Position numbers and translations under genes: made by a program | NCBI GenBank assembly: GCA_002396085.1 | Contig: DGWI01000027.1 | Span: 1 to 53,616 of the forward strand | Origin: Porphyromonadaceae bacterium UBA4262 | Lineage (GTDB): Bacteria; Bacteroidota; Bacteroidia; Bacteroidales; Muribaculaceae | Direction of reading: 5' to 3' | Length of the DNA stretch: 53,616 bases | Notes under the pieces: model-generated | The model's input: the letters and a program-made list of their open reading frames with translations, nothing else | Told to the model about the DNA's origin: nothing | The model's database searches: none | Part shown: one piece after another, positions 32,948 through 42,100 of the stretch | Layout: every line of letters begins with the position of its first letter | Numbering within the stretch: position 1 is the first letter of the stretch

Positions 32948-33945
32948 GAACAAAAATATTGTTATTTTCGTGCGTGATGGCGTTGTTGGCGGTGGCTTGT
33001 GGCACCACGACAGGCAAGAATGGTGATGAAGTCGGCTCGACAGTGCCCGATTCGCTGCGGCGCACCCTGCAATTCATCACCGACTTGGGCATCAACCCCG
33101 ACACGCTCATGATGCCCGAGTGCATCAATTATCCCGTGTTTGCCGACACTGTGTCGCACAGTCACTGGCTCACTGCCGACGAGGCCGTCACCCTGGGCAT
33201 GCAAGTGCTGTGCGGTGTCGATGCCGATGGCACGCCTGCTCAGTTGATGGGCATTCATCCTGTCAGTCAAGAGGTCACTCTGCTAATGTTTCAGGTCTAC
33301 TATGGCGACCACTCGCCTGTGGTGCTGGCCACCTATGACAAGGATGGTGTCATCGTCGACCTGATGAACGCCGGTACTTGGGCAGGCGTGAACACTCGCT
33401 ATGAAAGGTTGATGGTGAGTATTGGTGTCGACTCGACGGTGATGAAACTGGGCAGTGGCGGCAAGTTTGTGCTTGACCGTACGCTCACAGAGGTTGAGCC
33501 TGTCCATGATGGGTCAATGATTTTTGGAACCCATCATGCCACCTATGACTACCAGATTAACCCCGTCACGGGCATCATCACACTGCTCGGACGCACCGTT
33601 GACAAGGCGGATGTGGCTCCAGAGTTTGCTCAGCAACGCCAACTCGAGGAAATCACCTGGTCGCCCATGCAGGACGAGGAGGTGATGGCGCGGTTTGAGG
33701 CCTTGGCGCAGGCCAACGCGATTCCCAACAACTATCTGGACATCGAGTTGCTGCTGCGTCTGGATTTCACCCCGTGGTCGGTGTTGCGGTGGCTCTATGA
33801 GCACCCCGGCAGCCGTGTCAAGCAACTGCTGATGGATGCCGTCAAGGAAAACCAAGTCGATGCCGATCGCCTCAAGCACGCCATCAGCACCGTCGACGAC
33901 CCCCAGGTCAAACAATACTGGAAAGACCAGTTTAACCTAAAGTGA
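32944..33945 (+). CDS. Lipoprotein, array member 4
   Basis: A 333-residue lipoprotein with signal peptide MRTKILLFSCVMALLAVACG. The mature part keeps the layout of its neighbours: LQFITDLGINPDTLM near the N-terminus, VYYGDHSPVVLATYDKDGVIVDLMNAG in the middle, and FTPWSVLRWLYEHPGSRVK near the end, where the NPxxhLQW motif of the others is degraded. It is therefore the most divergent member. The start at 32944 (overlapping the upstream stop by 4 bp) is preferred over the frame opening at 32935. Its stop codon lies inside a hairpin shared with the convergent gene. Confidence 0.72.
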   Translation: MRTKILLFSCVMALLAVACGTTTGKNGDEVGSTVPDSLRRTLQFITDLGINPDTLMMPECINYPVFADTVSHSHWLTADEAVTLGMQVLCGVDADGTPAQLMGIHPVSQEVTLLMFQVYYGDHSPVVLATYDKDGVIVDLMNAGTWAGVNTRYERLMVSIGVDSTVMKLGSGGKFVLDRTLTEVEPVHDGSMIFGTHHATYDYQINPVTGIITLLGRTVDKADVAPEFAQQRQLEEITWSPMQDEEVMARFEALAQANAIPNNYLDIELLLRLDFTPWSVLRWLYEHPGSRVKQLLMDAVKENQVDADRLKHAISTVDDPQVKQYWKDQFNLK

Positions 33946-33962
33946 TGGGTGCCACCATCACT
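33941..33962. terminator. Hairpin containing both convergent stop codons
   Basis: agtgatgg (33941-33948) and ccatcact (33955-33962) form an 8-bp perfect stem. The array gene's TGA (33943-33945) lies in one arm, and the opposite gene's stop (33960-33958) lies in the other. Confidence 0.55.
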
Positions 33963-34263
33963 CGGTGCGGATGACGGTGGCGGCGGCACTGACGATGGCA
34001 TACATCGTGACCAGTGCCATGATGGCCATGTAGAGCAGGTCGCGCACGGTGACTGTGCCGTCTAGGCTCATAATCATCGACCGCCAACTGAAGGCACACA
34101 CCAGCGCCACAATAACATAGACCGCAGTCATGAACCAACTGCGGTGGTGGCGTGCGGGCAGGCGGTTGAGCACGCGGCGGGTGAACCAGCGGTTGTCGCT
34201 CGCCGGGTAACTTTCTTGCTTGAGCAGTTGGCCAAACTGGATGTCGTCTTGGTCGTGTTTCAT
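33958..34263 (-). CDS. Small two-helix membrane protein, sigma-operon member
   Basis: A 101-residue protein with two predicted membrane helices (about 43-60, SWFMTAVYVIVALVCAFSW, and 76-95, LLYMAIMALVTMYAIVSAAA). The N-terminal 40 residues are cytoplasmic-looking and polar (MKHDQDDIQFGQLLKQESYP, then NRWFTRRVLNRLP). It begins 1 bp after the ECF sigma factor stop (TGA-C-ATG), so the two genes are translationally coupled, which suggests an anti-sigma or sigma-partner role. No zinc-binding anti-sigma motif (HxxxCxxC) is present, so this is inference. Function not established. Confidence 0.7.
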   Translation of the reverse strand: MKHDQDDIQFGQLLKQESYPASDNRWFTRRVLNRLPARHHRSWFMTAVYVIVALVCAFSWRSMIMSLDGTVTVRDLLYMAIMALVTMYAIVSAAATVIRTE

Positions 34264-34264
34264 G

Positions 34265-34801
34265 TCAGTAGGGTGTTTTAATCAGTTGTTTCATTTTATC
34301 TTTGCCTCGCCGCAGGTGCGACTTGACAGTGTTCTCGGGCATCGAGACGATTTGAGCCACTCGCTTGATGGGCAGGTCTTCGATATAGAACAGGGTGATG
34401 ATGGCGCGCTCGGTCTCGTCGAGTTGTGCCAGTGCCGCGCGCACCGTCAGGCTGGCTTCGGTGGCTATGGCCGAGCGGTCGGTCATGGCCTCACCTGCTG
34501 TGGCATTGTCGAGTTTTTGCGTGGGATGCTGTGCCCGGGCATGGCTGTAGAACTCGTTGTAGGCGATGCGGTAGAGCCAGGTGGCGAAACTCGACAGTCC
34601 CTTGAAGTTGCGCACGTTGACATAGGCCTTGAGAAAAGTTTCTTGTGCAAGGTCGTCGGTGAGTGCCTCGTCGCCACTGGTGAGGTTCATCAAGAATCGG
34701 CGCAACTGCGACTGATAGGCTTCAACCAGTTGCCCGAAGGCTTGCCGGTTGTCGCCCAGTGCGCATTGCGCTATCAGTCGCAGTTCGTCGATTTTTTTCA
34801 T
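34265..34801 (-). CDS. ECF-type RNA polymerase sigma factor
   Basis: A 178-residue sigma-70 family factor. Region 2 shows AFGQLVEAYQSQLRRFLMNLT, DLAQETFLKAYVNVRNFKG and FATWLYRIAYNEFYSHAR. The linker is short. Region 4 contains LDETERAIITLFYIEDLPIK, AQIVSMPENTVKSHLRRGKDKM. The region 2 to 4 spacing and absence of regions 1 and 3 place it in the ECF group. It is transcribed with the membrane protein downstream and lies behind a DUF6249 membrane protein upstream. The stimulus and target promoters are unknown. Confidence 0.9.
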   Translation of the reverse strand: MKKIDELRLIAQCALGDNRQAFGQLVEAYQSQLRRFLMNLTSGDEALTDDLAQETFLKAYVNVRNFKGLSSFATWLYRIAYNEFYSHARAQHPTQKLDNATAGEAMTDRSAIATEASLTVRAALAQLDETERAIITLFYIEDLPIKRVAQIVSMPENTVKSHLRRGKDKMKQLIKTPY

Positions 34802-34852
34802 TGTTTCTCAGAATTCTCAGAAAGATTAGATCCAAGAGGGAGTAAAGCCATA

Positions 34853-34880
34853 ACCTTAACCCTTAATCTTTAACCCTTAA
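34853..34880. repeat. Heptanucleotide repeat (CCTTAAC)x4
   Basis: Four contiguous heptamers: CCTTAAC, CCTTAAT, CTTTAAC, CCTTAAC. They lie between the sigma factor start and the end of the DUF6249 gene. Confidence 0.85.
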
Positions 34881-34882
34881 CC

Positions 34883-35686
34883 TCACTTGTTGCGCCAGGC
34901 ATTGATGGCGTCACGTTGTTCCTGATACTCGATAAAGCCCTTGCCCAAGCCAATGAGCACGAGGATTGAGAAGATGCCCACCAGCATGGTTTCGTGGAAC
35001 ATAATCATCAGTCCCAGACCCACGGCCACCAGGATGAAACTGTTCTGGAAAGCGCGCCAGTTGATGCGCGGCTTGCCCATGGCTGGCTGCTGTTGCGCTT
35101 GTGTGGCTTGTTCATTCCACGGGTCATTCTGCACATTGAAGGGTGGTGGAGTGGGCGTGTCCTCATCGTCGGCTGTAGGTTCCACGGGCGTGCCGTCGCT
35201 GATGGGGATGCCTTGAACGGGCTGCTGTGTGGCAGGGGTGTTCCACACGGGCTGTGCCGGTGCATGTCCGTCGAACACGTAGGGTGGCAACGGGTAGTTG
35301 TTCTCGATGGCTTTCTCTACCATCTTGTACTTGCGGCGGCGCTTGAGGTAATTGAACAGCATAATGAGCGCGATGAGGCAGACCATGCCCCAGATGAAGG
35401 CCAGCCCGATGACTTCGGCAGTGTTCGACCAAACCTCTTGCATCCTAACGCGCCAGTCGCTCTCGTTGTCTCGCTCAATGGGTTCTGCCACTTCATCAGT
35501 CATGTTGATGACTGTGTCATCGAGCAGCACCCCCAGTTTCTTGGTGATCTGCGATGAGGTCAGTAGCACCGTGTCGCCGTCGCTGGCGATAATCAAAGTG
35601 TCGCCTTGCAGTTGCACGTTGTCGGCAGCACTCAGGGGTATGATGGCCATCATTGCGGCCATGATCAGTAATGTGAACTTTTTCAT
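34883..35686 (-). CDS. DUF6249-like membrane protein
   Basis: A 267-residue integral membrane protein. Signal peptide 1-21; a polar region (about 22-85); a first membrane helix (IGLAFIWGMVCLIALIMLFNYL, about 92-113); and then the conserved cytoplasmic RRRKYKMVEKAIENNYPLPPYVF typical of the DUF6249 group as I recall it. A long Pro/Thr/Gln-rich loop follows, and finally two membrane helices at the C-terminus (FILVAVGLGLMIMF and VGIFSILVLIGLGKGFI). It lies upstream of the ECF sigma gene on the same strand; in Bacteroidales such genes often sit beside a sigma factor. It could be a sensor for the sigma factor, which is inference. Confidence 0.75.
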   Translation of the reverse strand: MKKFTLLIMAAMMAIIPLSAADNVQLQGDTLIIASDGDTVLLTSSQITKKLGVLLDDTVINMTDEVAEPIERDNESDWRVRMQEVWSNTAEVIGLAFIWGMVCLIALIMLFNYLKRRRKYKMVEKAIENNYPLPPYVFDGHAPAQPVWNTPATQQPVQGIPISDGTPVEPTADDEDTPTPPPFNVQNDPWNEQATQAQQQPAMGKPRINWRAFQNSFILVAVGLGLMIMFHETMLVGIFSILVLIGLGKGFIEYQEQRDAINAWRNK

Positions 35687-35760
35687 CTTTTTATATGTTT
35701 AATTGTTTGTTTTCGTGCATTAGACGCATCGAGTGTGCGAAAAAGTTGCAAAAGTTGTGA

Positions 35761-35768
35761 CAAAATTA
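35761..35768 (-). promoter_or_regulatory. -7 promoter element of the DUF6249/sigma operon
   Basis: The minus strand reads TAATTTTG; leader about 70 nt. It lies 11 bp from the divergent element at 35780-35787. Confidence 0.5.
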
Positions 35769-35779
35769 CAAATATTTTC

Positions 35780-35787
35780 TAACTTTG
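35780..35787 (+). promoter_or_regulatory. -7 promoter element of the first GHL10 gene
   Basis: TAACTTTG, an exact match. The -33 position (about 35755-35759) overlaps the region of the opposing promoter, so the two directions may exclude each other. Confidence 0.5.
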
Positions 35788-35810
35788 CAGCATAAATCTC
35801 TAAAGACTAA

Positions 35811-38800
35811 ATGAATATGAAACAATTTTTATTTTCTTTGATTGTATTGTTAATGGCTCTCAGTGTAGCGGCACAAGAGGCTCAGAAGCGTGAGATGCGC
35901 ACTGTGTGGGTCGCCACGGTGAGCAACATCGACTGGCCACAGTCTCGTGGCACCGGCGCAAATGTCATTGCCAAGCAGAAGAAGCAACTCACCGACTTGC
36001 TCGACGGATTTGAGGCTGCTAACATGAACGGCATCTGCCTGCAAGCGCGTCCCATGGCCGATGCATTCTACAAGTCGAGTTATGAGCCGTGGTCCAGTTA
36101 CCTTACCGGCACACGTGGTCAAGACCCCGGGTGGGATCCCCTGGAGTTTGCCGTCGCCGAGTGTCACAAGCGCGGCCTGGAGTGCCATGTGTGGGTCAAC
36201 CCTTACCGCTTCAGCAACAGCAGTGGCAACGACTGCAACACGCCGCAGGACCAGGATCTGAAAAACTCAGGTCTCCTGATGCAAGTGGGCACACGCGTGG
36301 TGTTCAACCCTGCCCTCGAAGGCTCGCGTCAGCGTGTGGTGGACGTGTGTCGCGAGATGATTGAGAACTATGACATCGACGGCATCATCTTCGATGACTA
36401 CTTCTATCCCGGTGATGGTACGCCCACCGATGCATCAGCCCCCGATTACCAGTTGTGGCAACAGTCCGGCACTTCTCTGTCGATTGCCGACTGGCGCCGC
36501 GCCAATGTCAACCTGATGGTGCGCAATGTCTATGACATGGTTCAGACCACCCGCCCCGGTGTCAAGTTTGCCATCGGTCCGGCTGGTGTTGCCGGCACGC
36601 GTGCCACCTCGGCAGCGCAGCATGGTGTGGACCCGTGCCCCACCGGCAGCGACTGGCAGTACAACCAGATCTACAGCGACCCGCTGGCCTGGCTCGAGGA
36701 AGGAACCATCGACTACATCTCGCCGCAACTTTACTGGAAAACCAACCATGCGACCAACCCCTTCGGCCCGTTGACGCAGTGGTGGAGTTATGTGGCCAAC
36801 CACTTCGGGCGGCATCACTATGCCAGCCACAACATCTACTTCATGGCATCGACCAACACACAGGCTGACTGGGACGAGATTCTGCAGCAAATCCGCTACA
36901 GCCGCCAGTACAACCTGGACAATGCGCCGGGCGTCAATTTCTATAGTGCCAAGTACATCAGCGGCCCCACTTGCTCGGGCTTCGGTGATTACCTGTCGCA
37001 GACGCTGTTCACCCACAAGGCCCTGGCTCCGGCCCTGACCTGGAAAGACCGTTTCGAGTTGGGCGCTCCGCATAACTTGGCTATCACGGACGATGTCCTC
37101 ACTTGGGACGACCCGGGTGTGCGGCCTGTCAAGTATGGTGTCTATGCCATCCCCAATTCGGTGCCTGCCGATGAGATTTGGAGCGAGCAGTTTGATGGCA
37201 TCAAGAGCGACTATTTAATTAAGGTGTCGTTTGCCAATACCTTCGAACTGCCCGAACAGTACTGCTCTGATCACTGGTATGCAGTGACACAGGTCGACGG
37301 CTGGGGCAATGAGTATGAGCCGGCCTATGTCAATGCGCCCAGCGAACAGGCCGATGCAGTGTCGCTCTTGTCGCCAGTCGATGGCACAACGGTCGAGTGG
37401 GAGCAACGTTTTGACTGGACTGATGCCCCAGATGCCACCTACCGGCTGCAAGTGGCGACAGATGCTGACTTTGCCTATGTTGTGCTTGATGTCAAGGGCT
37501 TGGCCACGAGTGAAGCGGTTGTCGACCTGAACACGTTGTCGGCCGAGGCCACCTACTACTGGCGTGTCATCACCCAGCAACGCGGTTGCTTGTCTACACC
37601 CTCACAGGTATGGACGCTGATTACCGGCGAGCGTGAGGTGGGCAACATTGAGCAGGGCTATGTCATCAAGCGCGACGTGAGCCAGTATGAGGCGTTGGGC
37701 AGTCTGCGGCTGGACAACCGTTGGGTTCGCTCGGTCAAGACTGATTATGGCAACATGACCTTTGACAGTGACGGACTGATGAACCGTGGCTTCACCGTGT
37801 GGAATGACCGTGTGCTGGTCGTCGGGCGTAGTGCGGGGGCCAGTGATGCTGATGTCTACATCCTACACTATAGTGCCAAGACTGGCGAACTGCTCAAGCG
37901 TGTGGCAGTCGACCCTGTAGTGCAGTGTTCCTACTACCCCGGCAACGACATCTTTCAGGACGATGCCGGCCATGTGCTCATCAGCAACCTGGTGCTCAAC
38001 ATTTCCACCGCGCCCATTCTGCTCTATCACGTTGACCCCGACTCGGGACATGCCACGCTTGTCGGCTCGATGACTACGACCGGAACCACTGGCAAGCGCG
38101 TGGACCACTGCAATGTGAGTGGCGACATCATGGCACGCAGCTATCATGTCTATGCGGCTTTGAGCAACGGCACCGAGGTGGTCAAGTGGCAGGTGGCGGG
38201 TAACGGTGGGGGCTATGTCTTGAATACCGAGGTCATGGCCACATCATCATTCTATCCTGCCAGTGCTACCTACTTTGGCTTGGCTCCGCGAGTTTATCCA
38301 GGCTATGATGGCACGGTATATGTCACTGGTGGGTCTACGCACCTGTCGCAATATTCACTTGAGACGGGACAACTGATAGACAACTTCGGCAAGAATCCGT
38401 CAATCTGCCCTGAGGGAACTGAGGCTAATGGAGCGGCATTCTTCACCTTGCAAGGCAAGCATTATATGCTTTATCCCTATAGCGACTATCGATGCGCATC
38501 GGGTTTCCGCTTCGCTCTGGCCGAGAGTGATGACGGCAATCGCTATGCCGACTATCATCTAACTTGGGTGTTTCCCCAGCAGGGTCTTGGCGATGTCTAC
38601 AGCGCTACGTGGGATGCACCATGTTGTGTCACCGACGGCGATCGGCCTAACCAGAAGAACCTCTATGTCTATGTGCCTGGCAACGGTGTTGCTGCCTACA
38701 CCTTGACGGCTGGCATTCTGGGCGATGTTGACGGCGACGGGCAGGTTGATGTCACCGATGTCAATATCCTCATCAACATGATGCTGGGCAAGGCAATATC

Positions 38801-38885
38801 AAGCCCCGTTGCCGATGTGACCGGTGATGGCATGGTCGACGTGAGTGACGTTAATGCCGTGATTAACATCATGCTGGGCAAATAG
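35811..38885 (+). CDS. GHL10 glycosidase-like protein fused to propeller-like domain and dockerin doublet
   Basis: A 1024-residue secreted protein, fused from several parts. Signal peptide 1-21. The GHL10 (DUF187) TIM-barrel-like domain spans about 24-410: KREMRTVWVATVSNIDWPQS, MNGICLQARPMADAFYKSSYEPWS, ECHVWVNPYRFSNSSG, DIDGIIFDDYFYP, GSDWQYNQIYSDPLAWLEEG and IDYISPQLYWKTN. Two Fn3-like segments follow (about 425-610). Next comes a propeller-like region (about 615-960) that resembles the separate protein at 49599. The end carries two dockerin-like loops (GDVDGDGQVDVTDVN; VTGDGMVDVSDVN). GHL10 proteins act on bacterial or plant glycans; E. coli DigH of this fold cleaves peptide-free peptidoglycan strands. 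Its substrate here is not known. Confidence 0.82.
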   Translation: MNMKQFLFSLIVLLMALSVAAQEAQKREMRTVWVATVSNIDWPQSRGTGANVIAKQKKQLTDLLDGFEAANMNGICLQARPMADAFYKSSYEPWSSYLTGTRGQDPGWDPLEFAVAECHKRGLECHVWVNPYRFSNSSGNDCNTPQDQDLKNSGLLMQVGTRVVFNPALEGSRQRVVDVCREMIENYDIDGIIFDDYFYPGDGTPTDASAPDYQLWQQSGTSLSIADWRRANVNLMVRNVYDMVQTTRPGVKFAIGPAGVAGTRATSAAQHGVDPCPTGSDWQYNQIYSDPLAWLEEGTIDYISPQLYWKTNHATNPFGPLTQWWSYVANHFGRHHYASHNIYFMASTNTQADWDEILQQIRYSRQYNLDNAPGVNFYSAKYISGPTCSGFGDYLSQTLFTHKALAPALTWKDRFELGAPHNLAITDDVLTWDDPGVRPVKYGVYAIPNSVPADEIWSEQFDGIKSDYLIKVSFANTFELPEQYCSDHWYAVTQVDGWGNEYEPAYVNAPSEQADAVSLLSPVDGTTVEWEQRFDWTDAPDATYRLQVATDADFAYVVLDVKGLATSEAVVDLNTLSAEATYYWRVITQQRGCLSTPSQVWTLITGEREVGNIEQGYVIKRDVSQYEALGSLRLDNRWVRSVKTDYGNMTFDSDGLMNRGFTVWNDRVLVVGRSAGASDADVYILHYSAKTGELLKRVAVDPVVQCSYYPGNDIFQDDAGHVLISNLVLNISTAPILLYHVDPDSGHATLVGSMTTTGTTGKRVDHCNVSGDIMARSYHVYAALSNGTEVVKWQVAGNGGGYVLNTEVMATSSFYPASATYFGLAPRVYPGYDGTVYVTGGSTHLSQYSLETGQLIDNFGKNPSICPEGTEANGAAFFTLQGKHYMLYPYSDYRCASGFRFALAESDDGNRYADYHLTWVFPQQGLGDVYSATWDAPCCVTDGDRPNQKNLYVYVPGNGVAAYTLTAGILGDVDGDGQVDVTDVNILINMMLGKAISSPVADVTGDGMVDVSDVNAVINIMLGK

Positions 38886-38991
38886 GCTATGGGGGTGTGA
38901 CATCGTATGTTGCAATGGGCACGCGCGCCACACTTTGATTTTAGAATTGTTAAAATAGAAAAATTCTTGTAGTTAAATATAAAAAAACTTA

Positions 38992-39024
38992 AATGTGCAC
39001 CTTTTTTAATAAAAGGTGTACATT
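38992..39024. promoter_or_regulatory. Inverted repeat upstream of susC-like gene
   Basis: aatgtgcacctttt (38992-39005) and aaaaggtgtacatt (39011-39024) form a 14-bp stem with one G-T pair. It covers the expected -33 region of the promoter at 39042-39049, so it could be an operator, or it could terminate the upstream gene. Confidence 0.55.
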
Positions 39025-39041
39025 ATTTTATAAAGAATGTG

Positions 39042-39049
39042 TAAATTTG
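39042..39049 (+). promoter_or_regulatory. -7 promoter element of the SusC-like operon
   Basis: TAAATTTG, an exact TAnnTTTG match; leader about 76 nt to the ATG at 39129. Confidence 0.5.
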
Positions 39050-39128
39050 TAGCGTGATACATCCCTAAAACAACCAAATCGTAAGGGAAATTGTAGGCCT
39101 AAGGAAACAAGCAAAGTATTAACATAAA

Positions 39129-42100
39129 ATGATGAACATGATGAGAAAACAGTTACTAATGCTACTGTTGTTCTGGCTGACGGCGGTGTGGGGCGTGGCC
39201 CGTACGGTGACCGGCGTGGTGACGCAGGCATCTGACGGAGAACCCATCATCGGCGCATCCATCCAGGTGTATGGCACCGCACGCGGCACCGCCACCGACC
39301 TGGACGGAAAATACGCGATTGAGGTAGACGACGGCGATGTGCTTGATGTGACCTATGTGGGCATGGAGCCAGTCTCAATACGTGTCACCCAGGGCAAGAT
39401 GGTAATTAACATCGAGATGAAAGAGAATGCCCAAGTGTTGGGCGAGGTCGTGGTCACCGCCATGGGACAGACCCAAGAGAAGAAAAAACTGAACTTCGCA
39501 GTGCAGCAGCTCGATTCTGACCAAGTGACCGCAGGAGGGTCGGCCAACTTTGCCAACTCGCTGCAGGGTAAGGTTGCCGGTCTGCAAGTGTCGACAGGTG
39601 GAGGCTCTCCCAATGCTAGCACGCAGGTTATCATCCGAGCAATCTCGTCGATGAATCCTAGCCAGAATAATGAGCCTCTGATGATTGTCGACGGCGTGGC
39701 CATACGCGGACAAGGCTCATCGCTGGGCGACTTGAACCCGAATGACATTGAGAGCATGACTGTGCTCAAGGGAGCGGCAGCGTCGGCACTCTATGGCCAG
39801 GAGGCGGCCAATGGTGTTATCATGATTACCACCAAGAACGGCAGCAAGGATGGCTCGGTGCGCGTCAATGTGCAGACCACCCTCGAGGTGAGCCGTGCAG
39901 CCCGTGTGCCCAAGTTGCAGTCCATGTTTATGCCTGGAAGTCGAGGCATGTACAAGGAGAATACCGCCAGTGGTGGTTGGGGGCCTTACCTTCGTGCCGA
40001 GGACACCTGCTATGACAACGTGGGAGATTTCTTGACCACCGGTGTGATGCAGAAGTATGATGCGTCGGTGTCGGGCGGAACAGAGAAGTTCATCGCCTAT
40101 GCCTCGGTTTCCTACATGAACAATCAGGGAATTATCCCCAAGGACTACAAGAAACAGCTCACAGCATTCATCAAGGGTTCTTTTCACCCCTCCAAGCAGG
40201 TCACACTGCAGTTGTCGGCCAACTTGAAGAACAGTACCGCACGTGGCTCGGGCAGTCCCATCTCTACCATTTATAATTGGGGACGCAACAAGGATATGTC
40301 TGACTACGAGACGCTTGAAGGCCATGTCAACTGGTGGGCGCGCTATGAGGCTTGGGACAAGTTGACCGATCTTGAGCGCATCAACGCAGGCGTGTCGCCC
40401 TATTATGGCCGATACAAGGACAAAGCCCGCACCGAGGACACACGTTACATCATCAATGGCATGGTGCAGTATCGCCCCATCGACGACCTGGAGTTTACGG
40501 GCAAAGTCACCTACGACAAGGCTTATTCAATCTATGATGGCTATTCGGTGCCTCGCATCTACGAGGGCGATTTGCTCAATCCTGATGACACAAACGTGCA
40601 GGCTGCGCTCACCGACTCCCAGTCGTTATTTGGCTCCTACAGTTTCTCGCCCTCGAGGGGTGAACAATGGGTGACTCAATTCTTGGCGACTTACAAGAAA
40701 ACTTTTGCCCAGGACTTTACCTTCAACATCCTCTACGGCATGGAGTGGAAGCAGTATTCAGGCGTGAGTACCTCCATCTATGGTGAGAATTTCCAACTCG
40801 GTGGTGAATACTATAGCTACAACAATGTTGACTTCGAGAACGCCAATCTGGTGATTTTCAATCGTTCGGTGTTGAGCCACAGCAGGTGGAACAAATACGG
40901 ATACTTCGGCGAGTTGAGATTTGATTACAAGGGCATGGCACAACTGTCGGCCACCTACCGCATGGATGGCTCCTCACGATTCAAGCAGGCACCGCAGACC
41001 AACTACTCGTACGCTTCGGTCACGGGTGGTGTGATTTTCAGTGAGCTGTTCCATCTGCAAAACAAGTGGTTCTCTTATGGCAAGCTGCGCGGCAACTGGG
41101 CCAAGGTCGGTAAGGATGGCCCACAATACAAGTTTACCGACACCTACAAGCAGTGGGTGATGTTCCCTGATGGCGGCTATGGTGTCGATCCCACCATTGG
41201 CCGAGCCTATGACCTTCACCCCGAGATGACCAGCTCGTGGGAGATTGGTGCTGACTTGCGCTTCTTCAACAGTCGCACACGGCTTGACTTGGCCTACTAC
41301 TCCACGAGTGTGAGCAATCAGATTGTGACTGTGCGTGTGTCGCCGGCATCGGGTATGATCTTGCAGACTCGCAACGAGGGCGAGTTGGAGAATCATGGCA
41401 TGGAAATCACCCTGGCCCAAGACATTATCAAAAATCGTGATTTCGACTGGACGGCAACGCTTAATTTCTCGTATAACCGGGGCAAGGTCATCTCGCTGCC
41501 CGAGGACATTATCGAGATTCAGGGCACGCAATATGGCGACATCTTCCCGGTGGCTCGTCTGGGCGAATCTTCGACAGGCATCTCGGGCAAGGACTACGAG
41601 CGAGATCCCAACGGCAATGTCATCTGTGACGAGAATGGATATCCCATCATCAGTCCGCAGAAGGGTTTGTATATCGGCAACCGTGAGCCGGACTTCCTGC
41701 TGGGCTTGGGCTCAAGTTTTCGCTACAAGAATGCGACGTTGTCATTCCTGCTCGATACACGCAAGGGTGGCGATGTGGTCAATGTCACCGGCCGAAGCCT
41801 CATCACCAATGGTATGAACCACTTGTATGATAAGTATCGCAACCGCGAGATCATCTTCAATGGTGTGCAGGCCGTCACCGCAGCCGATGGCACAGTCACC
41901 TATGAGAAAAACCGCACACCGATTGTTCTGGACAACAATTTTATCTCTCAATATTATAGTACGGTGTCGTCCAACTTCATTGAAGACGGATCATACATAC
42001 GTCTCAGCTATGTGACCTTGGGCTATGACTTTACACCGCTGTTCAAGAAGACGTGGGCAGTCAAGGGATTGAGCGCGACCTTGACCGGACGCAATCTGTT

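Noticed and set aside
34853..34880. Telomere-like sequence
   Set aside because: The CCTTAAC units are a short heptamer array with variable units, inside the chromosome next to genes; nothing suggests a linear end.
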